Below, piece by piece: positions 8,980-16,254 of a DNA stretch of 64,000 nucleotides. Each line of letters begins with the position of its first letter. The first letter of the stretch is position 1. The notes beneath the pieces are model-generated. The model did not search any database. It had not been told where the DNA came from and saw only the letters and a program-made list of their open reading frames with translations. This stretch comes from Chloroflexaceae bacterium (lineage in GTDB: Bacteria > Chloroflexota > Chloroflexia > Chloroflexales > Chloroflexaceae). The position numbers and the translations under genes were made by a program. The stretch covers positions 186,001-250,000 of the forward strand of contig JANWYD010000004.1 of assembly GCA_025057155.1 (NCBI GenBank), written 5' to 3'.

Positions 8980-9524
8980 AAGCACCCTCTCTCTTCCTGC
9001 GTCCAAACGCGTTGCCTTGAAAACCATGCCAGCGGCAGGGTTTAGAAGGTCGCCTCCCCTGGAGCATCCTGAGAACCTGTCCAGATACCTCCTGCGGAAA
9101 GGTCCGGGAGGGCGCGCCCTCCCTTCTCAGGTGTAGGGTTTTCCGGCGCATCCTCGCGTCGCATGCGCCATCCGGGGCATTGGGACGCCCAACTCCCTGA
9201 GCGGGAGAGGGGGGCGGGGGGGGAGGATCGTAAGCGCATGGGAATGCCGAAAACCCCTGCTCGCTCGAAAAACCCTGCACCTGAGAACGCGCCCTCCCGG
9301 AATGTTAGCCGACGCCCTGGTTATTCAGGCAGGCTCTCCATGAAGACAGGCCCCGCGCGGGAGGGTCTGGAAGGGCTGCGCTCCCCCAGCACCGTCCTCC
9401 GGGACACCGGATACAAAAACGCTCGTCGCGGAATATGCGACGGCGCATTCGTATATGGTACCATAGTCAATAGAACCGCGCAATTGCGTTCCAGATTGCA
9501 CAAACGGTTGCGCCGGCACGCGCT
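8980..9524. other. 545-bp intergenic region with repeats and palindromes
   Basis: No gene is supported here. It holds a GGTCCGGGAGGGCGCGCCCTCCC-type repeat ending at 9123, a MITE-like element at 9124-9287, and a further GGGAGGGTCTGGAAGGG copy near 9360. Two palindromes precede xpt: TATGGTACCATA (9454-9465) and CGCAATTGCG (9479-9488), spaced 25 bp start to start; they are candidate operators for xpt. Confidence 0.7.
9124..9287. mobile_element. MITE-like element with TIRs and 11-bp flanking repeats
   Basis: A 164-bp non-coding unit begins TTCTCAGGTGTAGGGTTTT and ends with the inverted counterpart AAAAACCCTGCACCTGAGAA (one mismatch in 19). It is bracketed by an exact 11-bp direct repeat CGCGCCCTCCC (9113-9123 and 9288-9298), which looks like a target-site duplication, although that sequence is itself part of a local repeat family. 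The left 70 bp recur inverted at 44394-44465 with about 90% identity. Too short to encode a transposase. Confidence 0.6.
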
Positions 9525-10244
9525 ATGCAGCTTCCAGACGACTTGCAGGAGATGTTCAACGCCCCCTTTGAACCGCTGGCGCGGCGCGTCGTCGCCGAAG
9601 CCACGGTGCTCGATGACCGCATCCTGTGCATTGACCACTTCCTCAACCACCGCATTGACACCGCGCTCATGCGCGCAATCGGCGCAGCCCTCGCCGAGCG
9701 CCTGGCCCCCCTGCGCCCCGAACTGGTGTTGACCGCCGAGGCCGGCGGCATCGCTCCCGCCCTCGTCACCGCCCTGGCGCTGGACGTGCCCATGGTCTAC
9801 GCCAAAAAATACGCCCCCGAGGTCGAAGCCCCCGCCCTGTCGCGCCTGGTCCCCTCGCCGACCCGTGGCGGCCAGGCCCGCCTGGTCATCTCGGCGCGCT
9901 ACCTGCCACCTTCTGCCCGCGTGGCCCTGGTTGACGACTTCCTCGCCAACGGTCGCACCGCCCTGGCCCTGGCTGAACTGGTGGTCGAGGCCGGGGCCAC
10001 CCTGGCGGCGGCCGGCTTCGTGGTCGAGAAATGCTTCCAGGGGGGCCGCGCGCCCCTGGAAGCCCTCGGCGTGCCCGTGGCCGCCCTGGTCCAGGTCGAA
10101 CGCCTGGAGGCCGGGCGAGTCGTCCTGCGGGGGGGCGGGGGGGGTGGGCGGGGGCGCCGGGGGGGGGGGGGGGCTGGGGGGCGGCGCGGGGCCGCCCGGG
10201 GGGGGGGGGGGGGGGCGGGCGCCCCCCCCCCCGGTACACCATGA
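9525..10244 (+). CDS. xpt: xanthine phosphoribosyltransferase, 3' end disrupted
   Basis: Purine salvage enzyme that joins xanthine (or a related purine) to PRPP. The first about 200 residues match the Xpt family: [19 protein letters not shown] near the N-terminus, [20 protein letters not shown], and the PRPP-binding loop [14 protein letters not shown]. The family normally ends a few residues after the LEAGRVVL-equivalent, that is near 10125-10150. Here the frame instead runs into a tract of almost pure G and C and continues as Gly/Arg/Pro until 10244. That tail is not credible protein, so the true stop is probably lost or altered in the tract. No clear Shine-Dalgarno is seen before the ATG. 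Confidence 0.8.
   Translation: MQLPDDLQEMFNAPFEPLARRVVAEATVLDDRILCIDHFLNHRIDTALMRAIGAALAERLAPLRPELVLTAEAGGIAPALVTALALDVPMVYAKKYAPEVEAPALSRLVPSPTRGGQARLVISARYLPPSARVALVDDFLANGRTALALAELVVEAGATLAAAGFVVEKCFQGGRAPLEALGVPVAALVQVERLEAGRVVLRGGGGGGRGRRGGGGAGGRRGAARGGGGGAGAPPPGTP
10129..10234. repeat. 106-nt A-free G/C homopolymer tract
   Basis: Only two T and no A occur in 106 nt. It includes runs of 15 G (10159-10173), 18 G (10198-10215) and 11 C (10222-10232). It may be a real G-quadruplex-forming or slippage-prone tract, or a low-quality consensus or assembly join. It truncates or overwrites the end of xpt and sits at the border of the injection-system cluster. Confidence 0.85.
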
Positions 10245-10248
10245 AGGT

Positions 10249-10267
10249 GGGGAAACCGGGTTTCCCC
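10249..10267. repeat. dispersed GGGGAAACC-type palindrome
   Basis: GGGGAAACCGGGTTTCCCC, one of the near-perfect copies of the eight-member palindrome family; 14 bp after the G/C tract. Confidence 0.75.
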
Positions 10268-10283
10268 GTACCCCTGCCGGAGG

Positions 10284-10397
10284 GTGAAGGAGGGCTGCGC
10301 CGTCGCGCCCCTGGCGGGAGGGTGAAGGAGGGCTGCGCCGTCGCGCCCCTGGCGGGAGGGTGAAGGAGGGCTTCGCCGTCGCGCCCCTGGCGGGAGG
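10284..10397. repeat. 38-bp tandem repeat, three units plus a partial fourth
   Basis: Units begin GTGAAGGAGGGCTGCGCCGT at 10284, 10322 and 10360, exactly 38 bp apart; a diverged fourth begins at 10398. Only one base differs among the complete units (GCTGCG or GCTTCG). Each unit contains the GGGAGGG motif also found in other intergenic repeats of this window. The gap between xpt and the LysM gene holds no other feature. Confidence 0.9.
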
Positions 10398-10461
10398 GTC
10401 CGGGAGGGCGCAGCCTTCCCAGAAAAAAACTCTTTCATTGTCATGAACAAGCGGGAGCGCC

Positions 10462-10761
10462 ATGTTTGAACCAACCAGCCGCTACGCAACCGTCGCCGAC
10501 GCCCGCCTGACCACGCGCGACGCCGATCAGCGCGAGCGGGTGATCGTCTACAAGCGCCGGCGCTTCATCCCCGACGCCGGGGCCGCGACGACCCTGGTGG
10601 AGCATACGGTCACCCAGGGCGAACGCCTCGATAATCTCACTGCCCGCTACCTGGGCGACCCGACGCTCTTCTGGCAGGTGTGCGACGCGAACGGCGCGCT
10701 GCATCCCGCCGAACTGGAGGAACTGGGCCGCGTGGTGCGGATCGCCTTGCCGGGGTTGTGA
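10462..10761 (+). CDS. LysM-domain protein of a contractile tail baseplate
   Basis: A 99-residue protein with one LysM-like module: LVEHTVTQGERLDNLTARYLGDPTLFWQVCDANG (the spacing of a tail LysM, about 45-80). Small LysM proteins sit between inner tube and hub genes in phage-tail-like injection systems (Afp7/Pvc7 type) and are thought to bridge tube and hub. It is the first gene of the cluster. A ribosome site (GGGAG) precedes the ATG. The role is inferred from the domain and the next eight genes. Confidence 0.8.
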   Translation: MFEPTSRYATVADARLTTRDADQRERVIVYKRRRFIPDAGAATTLVEHTVTQGERLDNLTARYLGDPTLFWQVCDANGALHPAELEELGRVVRIALPGL

Positions 10762-10786
10762 GGTCTGGTCCTCACCCTCCCCCCAA

Positions 10787-10823
10787 CCCCCTCCCTCTCC
10801 ACCGTAGGTGGAGAGGGAGGGGG
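10787..10823. other. 17-bp perfect stem hairpin
   Basis: CCCCCTCCCTCTCCACC, loop GTA, and the exact complement. It lies 26 bp after the LysM stop without a T-run. It may reduce read-through between LysM and hub genes or be a mobile repeat. The same 243-bp gap contains a roughly 40-bp direct repeat (10823-10864 and 10898-10940, GCGCGGCGCCGCAC...GGAGGTT). Confidence 0.75.
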
Positions 10824-11004
10824 CGCGGCGCCGCACTCGCCCGAGGGAGGTTTGGAGGGGCCGGCACGGAAGCTGAGCCCATCCCGCCAGGCGGGAGGCG
10901 CGGCGCCGCACCCGCCCGGGGGAGGTTCGGAGGGGCCGGAGGCCCCTCTGAAAGAAATCGCTCCACCCTGGCAAACAGGGTTTGATGCGAGGAGGAACAC
11001 CTGA

Positions 11005-12126
11005 ATGTTCGCCAGCCAGCTCGGCATTCGCCTCGTTCTGCTCCTCGGCAAGACCGTGCCCCTGCCCGCGCCGGCCAGCGTGATGAATGCGCTGCAGCGC
11101 GTCAGGGTGATCAATGATGCCGAGGGCCAGGACGGCTTCCAGATCACCTTCACCCTGGGCAAGGACAGGCTCGGTGAGTATGGCTTGCTCGCCGGCGGGG
11201 CGCTTGATCCCGACCGGCGCGTGGTGATCGGCGTGCTCCTCGGCGCCAGACTGGAGCCGCTAATTGACGGGGTGATCTACCACCATCAGGTGAGTCCCGG
11301 CGCCGAATCGGGCACGTCCACCCTGACGGTCTCGGGACGCGACATCAGTGTGCTGCTCGACCTGGAGGAGAAGAATGCCGAGTACCCCAACCGGCCCGAT
11401 TTCTTGATCGTGACCGAGATCCTGGCGCGGTACGCGCAGTACGGGATTGTTCCCCAGGCCCGGCCCACCACCGACGTGCCAATCGAACTCCATCGCGTGC
11501 CGCGGCAGCACGAGACCGATCTGCGCTTCATCCGGCGCATGGCCGCGCGCAATGGCTTCGTTTTCTACCTTGAGCCGTTGACCCTGGGCGCTACCACGGC
11601 CTACTTCGGGCCGGAGAATCGCCTCGGTCTGCCCCAGCCGGCGCTGACGGTCAATATGGGCACGGCCACCAATGTCAATAGCCTGAGCTTCACCAACGAC
11701 GCCCTGGCCCCGGTCGGGGCGCAGGGCAGTATCGTTGAACCGATCACCAAAACGAGCATCCGCATCCCGCCGCTGCCGTCGCTGCGCGTGCCGCCGCTGG
11801 CCGCCTCGCCCGCTGCACCCCGCCGCACCACGCTGCTGCGCCGCACCGCCAGCCAGAACCCCGGCCAGGCCGCCACTACCGCCCTCGCCGCGACCTCCCG
11901 CGCGCCCGAGGCGCTCAGCGCCACTGGCCAGCTTGAGACGGTGCGCTACGGGCATGTGCTGCGGGCGCGCCGCCTGGTTGGCGTGCGCGGGGCCGGGCTG
12001 AAACACGATGGCCTGTACTACGTCCGTCGCGTCACCCACGAGATCGAGGTTGGCAAGTACACCCAGGAGTTTACCCTGAGCCGCGAAGGCACGGGCACGC
12101 TGCTACCGGTGGTGAGGGTTTCATGA
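11005..12126 (+). CDS. tail hub protein (late control gene D / VgrG N-part type)
   Basis: A 373-residue protein of the gpD/gp27 hub family, which forms the trimeric platform under the spike. Visible: a beta-rich N-terminal part, FQITFTLGKDRL, the DGVIYHHQVSPGAESGTSTLTVSGRDISVLLD region, and HRVPRQHETDLRFIRRMAARNGFVFYLE, the last being very typical of VgrG/gpD proteins. An Ala/Pro/Thr-rich linker (about 255-305) precedes the final beta part. GAGGAGG lies 9 bp before the ATG. Its stop overlaps the next ATG (ATGA). In Afp/Pvc systems hub and spike are fused; here they are two genes. Confidence 0.85.
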   Translation: MFASQLGIRLVLLLGKTVPLPAPASVMNALQRVRVINDAEGQDGFQITFTLGKDRLGEYGLLAGGALDPDRRVVIGVLLGARLEPLIDGVIYHHQVSPGAESGTSTLTVSGRDISVLLDLEEKNAEYPNRPDFLIVTEILARYAQYGIVPQARPTTDVPIELHRVPRQHETDLRFIRRMAARNGFVFYLEPLTLGATTAYFGPENRLGLPQPALTVNMGTATNVNSLSFTNDALAPVGAQGSIVEPITKTSIRIPPLPSLRVPPLAASPAAPRRTTLLRRTASQNPGQAATTALAATSRAPEALSATGQLETVRYGHVLRARRLVGVRGAGLKHDGLYYVRRVTHEIEVGKYTQEFTLSREGTGTLLPVVRVS

Positions 12127-12647
12127 GCGATGAGATGGTCGAAAGGGACGCGACGCCGTTCTTCGGCAAGTACCGCGGCGTGGTGACCGATATTCAGGAC
12201 CCCTTGATGATGGGGCGGATCAAGGCCCGCGTGCCCGATGTGCTGGGTGAGCGCGAGAGTGGCTGGGCCATGCCCTGCGCCCCCTTCGGCGGCAGCGGTA
12301 TGGGCTTCCTGGCCCTGCCTGCGGTCGGTGCGGGGGTGTGGATCGAGTTCGAGTACGGCGACCCGGATTATCCGATCTGGTCGGGCTGCTGGTGGGGGTC
12401 GGCCGCCGAGATGCCGCCGGTGCTGCTGGCGCCGCCCTACAAGAAGTTGCTGATCAAGACCGAGGGCGGCAACAGCATTCTGCTCGACGACACCCCCGGC
12501 ATCGGCGGCATTACCCTGGAGACGTCTGGGGGCCAGAAGCTCAAACTCAGCGCCACCGGCATTGAGATTGACAACGGCATGGGCGGCACGATCACCCTGA
12601 CCGGCCCGCAGGTCTCGATCAACAACGGTGCGCTGGAGGTGACGTGA
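12123..12647 (+). CDS. baseplate spike protein, gp5-like OB fold
   Basis: 174 residues. The N-terminal about 100 residues form the OB-fold module of gp5/VgrG spikes: GKYRGVVTDIQDPLMMGRIKARVPDVLG, then FLALPAVGAGVWIEFEYGDPDYPIWSG. The remainder, LLIKTEGGNSILLDDTPG to GGTITLTGPQVSIN, has the short beta repeats of a triple-stranded spike needle. Translationally coupled at both ends: ATGA overlap with the hub and a TGATG overlap with the PAAR-like gene. Confidence 0.88.
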   Translation: MSDEMVERDATPFFGKYRGVVTDIQDPLMMGRIKARVPDVLGERESGWAMPCAPFGGSGMGFLALPAVGAGVWIEFEYGDPDYPIWSGCWWGSAAEMPPVLLAPPYKKLLIKTEGGNSILLDDTPGIGGITLETSGGQKLKLSATGIEIDNGMGGTITLTGPQVSINNGALEVT

Positions 12648-12967
12648 TGCCCGGTTTCCTGCTGCACCAGGGCGCCGGCGTGCTCTGCGCCCACGCCGGC
12701 CAGGCCCAACCCACCGCGCCCAACCCGCGCGTGCGCGTCGCCGGGCAGCCCGTGGTCACCCAGGCCGCCCCGTATACGGTGGCCGGCTGCCCCTTTAACG
12801 TCTCCGGCGCGCCCAGCCCCTGCCTGACCGCCCAGTGGGTGACCGCCGCCCTGCGGGTGCGCGTGAGCGGCCAGCCCGTGCTGCTCCAGGACAGCCAGGC
12901 CATCTGCGCGCCCAACGGCACGCCGCTCACCATTGTGATGACCCAGACGCGGGTCAGGGGACAGTGA
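12647..12967 (+). CDS. PAAR-like spike tip protein
   Basis: 106 residues, Gly/Pro-rich, with scattered His and Cys (H7, C14, H16 and later Cys) as metal-site candidates. It has two similar halves ending RVRVAGQPVVTQAAPYTVAGCPF and RVRVSGQPVLLQDSQAICAP. This is the pattern of PAAR-like caps that sharpen contractile spikes. ATG 12647 overlaps the spike stop and has GGAGG 7 bp upstream; a GTG one codon earlier is less likely. gp25 follows after 2 bp. Confidence 0.75.
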   Translation: MPGFLLHQGAGVLCAHAGQAQPTAPNPRVRVAGQPVVTQAAPYTVAGCPFNVSGAPSPCLTAQWVTAALRVRVSGQPVLLQDSQAICAPNGTPLTIVMTQTRVRGQ

Positions 12968-12969
12968 CC

Positions 12970-13329
12970 ATGGTTCAGGTGGATTATCCTTTTCACTTCG
13001 ACGGCCGCGGCCGCACCGCGAGCACCACGCCGGACGAGCATATCCGCGACCTGATCGAACAGGTCCTCTTCACCACCCCCGGCGAACGGGTCAACCGCCC
13101 GACCTTCGGCAGCGGCCTGCTGCAACTGGTCTTCGAGCCGAACAGCGAAAGCCTCGGCGCCACCGTACAACTGGCGGTGCAGGGGGCGCTCCAGCAATGG
13201 CTGGGCGAGGTGATCCTGGTCGAGGCGGTGCGGGTCGAGAGCCAGGAAGCGACGGTGCAGGTAACGGTCCAGTATGTGGTGCGCCGCACCCAGCAGCGCC
13301 AGGTGGCCCGTTTCGAGCGCCAGGTTTGA
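12970..13329 (+). CDS. gp25-like baseplate wedge protein
   Basis: 119 residues of the gp25/W family, an essential baseplate subunit of contractile machines. The core motif EHIRDLIEQVLFTTPGERV followed by NRPTFGSGLLQLVFEP is diagnostic, including the conserved GER and F-GSGL. It starts 2 bp after the PAAR-like stop. A 172-bp repeat-rich gap follows. Confidence 0.92.
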   Translation: MVQVDYPFHFDGRGRTASTTPDEHIRDLIEQVLFTTPGERVNRPTFGSGLLQLVFEPNSESLGATVQLAVQGALQQWLGEVILVEAVRVESQEATVQVTVQYVVRRTQQRQVARFERQV

Positions 13330-13342
13330 TCTGAGGAGGACG

Positions 13343-13432
13343 GGAGGGCGTAGCCCTGCGGGGAAAGGCCGCTTGCCTCCCGTGGTTGCGCGCCTCCCGG
13401 CGGGGAGGGTCCGGGAGGGCTGCGCCCTCCCG
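13343..13432. repeat. GGGAGGG-type intergenic repeat, two inverted copies
   Basis: GACGGGAGGGCGTAGCC and, 50 bp on, GGAGGGTCCGGGAGGGCTGC followed by GCCCTCCC, which can fold on itself. Similar blocks occur near 9095-9123 and 10391-10420. Confidence 0.6.
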
Positions 13433-13501
13433 GGAAACGTTCCTTTCATCCCTTTGTCGTGGGGCGAAGCCCCGAAGACGCAACAGGAGTGTCCAATCCG
13501 C

Positions 13502-15985
13502 ATGGCGACCCAGTATCGCTGCGAAAACCAGGCCCGCCGCCAGATGATCATCGGCAAGCCGGACCTTAACGGCATTGACTATCTCGAAGTCGCCGATGAT
13601 CAGAGGACCCTGCGTGTCGTCTGCATCAACCCCGTCGCCCTGCCCTTCACCGGGGCAGCGCTCATCATCGGGGGCGCGCGGGTGCGCGGCGCGACCGTGG
13701 CCGAGGGCGACTCCGGCGTGGAGCGAGTGGTCGCCGAGGGCGACGTGCGGGTCGCCAACGTCGCCGTCGCCGGCAGGGTGATCAGCGTTACCGTCAACCA
13801 GCCGGGCGATTTCTCCACCTATACCCTGCGCCTGGTGGCCGCGCTCACCGACCTGCGCCCGCCCCCCGGCTTTGACCGCCAGCTCGTCGAGGTGCGCTTC
13901 TCCTTCAAGGTGGACTGCCCCGCCGACTTCGACTGCGCGCCAGCTGAAGACTGCCCGCCGGAAGCCCTGCCGGAGCCGGAGATTAACTACCTGGCGAAGG
14001 ATTACGCCAGCTTCCGCCAGCTTATGCTCGACCGCCTGAGCGTGATTATGCCCGGCTGGCAGGAGCGCAACCCCGCCGACGTGTTGATGATGCTGGTCGA
14101 GACGCTGGCCTACGTTGGCGACCACCTCAGCTACTACCAGGACGCCGTGGCGACCGAGGCGTACCTGGGCACGGCTCGCCAGCGCATCTCGCTGCGCCGC
14201 CACGCTCGCCTGCTGGATTATTTCATGCACGACGGCTGCAATGCCCGCGCCTGGGTCTGCTTCGAGTACGCCGGCGCCGGCCTGACCCTGGAGGCCGGCA
14301 CGCAACTGCTGACCCGTGGTGCGGGCGATGACCCGCGCGTCGCTCCGGGCGCCCTGAAGCGGGTACTGGCCGAAGAGCGCCCCGAGGTCTTCGAGACGCT
14401 GCACCCCATCACCCTGCAAGCCGCTCGCAGCGCGATCCGCTTCCATACCTGGGGCGACGCGGAATGCTGCCTGCCTGCCGGCGCGACCCGCGCCACCCTG
14501 GTGCGCCGGCCCGGCCTGACCCTCCAGGCGGGGATGGTCCTGATCTTTGAGGAAGTGAAAAGCCCCACTACCGGCCTGCCTCAGGATGCCGATCCGGCCC
14601 ATCGCCACGCCGTCCGGCTGACCGCCGTCGCGCCTGCCCGGGACGAGTTGTATACGCTCGACCCGGTGAACCCCGGCGGCCCGCCGATCCCCCGCGCCAA
14701 TCCCGCCGATCCGCCTCTGGAGGTGCTCGAGGTCGCCTGGGCCCTCGAAGACGCTCTGCCGTTCCCCCTCTGCCTCTCGGCCATCTCCGAGCGCGACGAG
14801 CCCCTCGGCGATGTCAGCCTGGCACGGGGCAATGTTGTCCTGGCCGATCACGGGCTGCGCATTGCCCCGTTGGAGGACCTGGACCCCGTCCCCGCCAGCG
14901 GGGTCTATCGCCCGCGCCTCCAGCGCGGCCCGCTGACCCGGCAGGGCCACGTACCCGACCCGGAGGATCGCGACCGGCTGATCCTCTTCGACCCGGCCGC
15001 GCCGGCCAGCGCCGCCATGCGCTGGGAGATGCGCCACACCCGGCCCGCCATCCGCCTGCTGGACGGCACGACGGTATGGACCCCTCAGCGCGACCTGCTC
15101 GCCAGCGACCGGTTCGCAACCGAGTTCGTGGTCGAAGTCGAGCGTGACGGCGCGGCCCATCTGCGCTTTGGCGACGACATCCTGGGCCAGCGTCCCGCGC
15201 CGGGGGCGCGCTTCAAGGCCGAGTACCGCGTTGGCAACGGAACCGTCGGGAACGTCGGCGCGGGCGCCATTGCCCGGATCGTCCATACCGACCAGGACAT
15301 CACGCGGGTGTGGAACCCCCTGCCCGCCGCAGGCGGCGTCGAGCCCGAGGCGATGGAGCAGGCGCGCCAATTCGCGCCACCGGCCTTTCGGGTGCAGGAG
15401 CGGGCCGTCACCCCCGCCGACTACGTCGAGGTCACCCAGCGCCGCGCCGATGTGCAGCGCGCCGCCGCGAGCTACCGCTGGACGGGTAGCTGGTACACCG
15501 CCTTCGTGACCGTGGACCGCCGGGGCGGTCTGCCGGTGGACGCGCGTTTCGAGGCCGACCTGCGCGATTACCTTAATCGCTACCGCCTGGCCGGTTACGA
15601 CCTGGAGATCACCGATCCCGTTCCCGTGTCGCTGGACATCGTCCTGCGGATCTGCGTCGCGCCCGGGCACTTCCCCGCCGACGTGAGGCAGGCGCTGCTA
15701 CGGGCCTTCAGCAACGGCACGCTGCCCGACGGTCGCCGTGGCTTCTTCCATCCCGACAACTTCACCTTTGGCCAGCCGCTCTACCTGAGCCGGCTCTACG
15801 CGGCGGCGCTGGCGGTGGAGGGGGTCGCCACGGTGGAGGCGCGCAAGTTCCAGCGCCGGGGCCAACCCGCCCGCGGCGAACTGGCCGCCAGGGTGCTCAC
15901 CGTCGGACCCTACGAGGTCATTCGCCTGGATAACGACCCGAACTTCCCCGAAAACGGGAAGATCGAGTTTGAGGTGATGGCGTGA
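13502..15985 (+). CDS. large baseplate assembly protein 1 (J/gp6-like)
   Basis: 827 residues from ATG 13502, which has an AGGAG 15-20 bp upstream. The N-terminal about 130 residues are beta-rich; a Cys-rich linker (CPADFDCAPAEDCPPE) leads to the conserved core NYLAKDYASFRQLMLDRLSV, then AYVGDHLSYYQDAVATEAYL and ARQRISLRRHARLLDYF. The C-terminal half holds the baseplate J-like fold (ERAVTPADYVEVTQRRADVQ, then ...ADLRDYLNRYRLAGYDLEI). Proteins like this form wedge arms in the ring around the hub. The frame is open upstream of the ATG but that part reads as repeat DNA. Confidence 0.88.
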   Translation: MATQYRCENQARRQMIIGKPDLNGIDYLEVADDQRTLRVVCINPVALPFTGAALIIGGARVRGATVAEGDSGVERVVAEGDVRVANVAVAGRVISVTVNQPGDFSTYTLRLVAALTDLRPPPGFDRQLVEVRFSFKVDCPADFDCAPAEDCPPEALPEPEINYLAKDYASFRQLMLDRLSVIMPGWQERNPADVLMMLVETLAYVGDHLSYYQDAVATEAYLGTARQRISLRRHARLLDYFMHDGCNARAWVCFEYAGAGLTLEAGTQLLTRGAGDDPRVAPGALKRVLAEERPEVFETLHPITLQAARSAIRFHTWGDAECCLPAGATRATLVRRPGLTLQAGMVLIFEEVKSPTTGLPQDADPAHRHAVRLTAVAPARDELYTLDPVNPGGPPIPRANPADPPLEVLEVAWALEDALPFPLCLSAISERDEPLGDVSLARGNVVLADHGLRIAPLEDLDPVPASGVYRPRLQRGPLTRQGHVPDPEDRDRLILFDPAAPASAAMRWEMRHTRPAIRLLDGTTVWTPQRDLLASDRFATEFVVEVERDGAAHLRFGDDILGQRPAPGARFKAEYRVGNGTVGNVGAGAIARIVHTDQDITRVWNPLPAAGGVEPEAMEQARQFAPPAFRVQERAVTPADYVEVTQRRADVQRAAASYRWTGSWYTAFVTVDRRGGLPVDARFEADLRDYLNRYRLAGYDLEITDPVPVSLDIVLRICVAPGHFPADVRQALLRAFSNGTLPDGRRGFFHPDNFTFGQPLYLSRLYAAALAVEGVATVEARKFQRRGQPARGELAARVLTVGPYEVIRLDNDPNFPENGKIEFEVMA

Positions 15986-16035
15986 ACATAGGGCAGGGTG
16001 TAGCGGTCCTCTGCCCTTCCACCGGGCCGGGGCGC

Positions 16036-16054
16036 GGGGAAACCTGGTTTCCCC
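16036..16054. repeat. dispersed GGGGAAACC-type palindrome
   Basis: GGGGAAACCTGGTTTCCCC, a perfect copy, in the 266-bp gap between the two large baseplate genes. Confidence 0.8.
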
Positions 16055-16106
16055 GCCCGGAACGCGGAGGGTCGCGCTACAACGGTTCCCTGTCGGGCAG
16101 GGGCGT

Positions 16107-16125
16107 GGGGAAACCTGGTTTCCCC
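16107..16125. repeat. dispersed GGGGAAACC-type palindrome
   Basis: A second perfect GGGGAAACCTGGTTTCCCC, 71 bp after the first in the same gap. The rest of the gap is GC-rich repeat (CCCTCCCCCGCCGGGGG). Confidence 0.8.
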
Positions 16126-16237
16126 CTCCCTAACCCTCCCCCGCCGGGGGACAACCGGGCGCCTCCCCCAGCGGGGGTAGGCAGAGAGGGGGAGCAGAAC
16201 CCTGGGAACGGTAACGTGCCCGTGAAACCATGATTAT

Positions 16238-16254
16238 CATGTGAGAATCACATG
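16238..16254 (+). promoter_or_regulatory. hairpin over the start codon of baseplate gene 2
   Basis: CATGTGA GAA TCACATG: a 7-bp stem with a 3-nt loop whose right arm contains the ATG at 16252. It could lower translation initiation of the next gene unless melted or bound. Confidence 0.45.

Noticed and set aside
10284-10410. Possible CRISPR array
   Set aside because: The 38-bp units are joined directly with no variable spacers and no cas gene is near; it is a plain tandem repeat.
9321-10463. A 380-codon - strand frame across xpt and the G/C tract
   Set aside because: It is antisense to xpt and its Pro-rich start comes from the G/C tract and 38-bp repeats.
13091-15670. An 859-codon open frame on the - strand
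   Set aside because: Antisense to gp25 and baseplate protein 1; Gly/His/Arg-rich shadow with no family signature.
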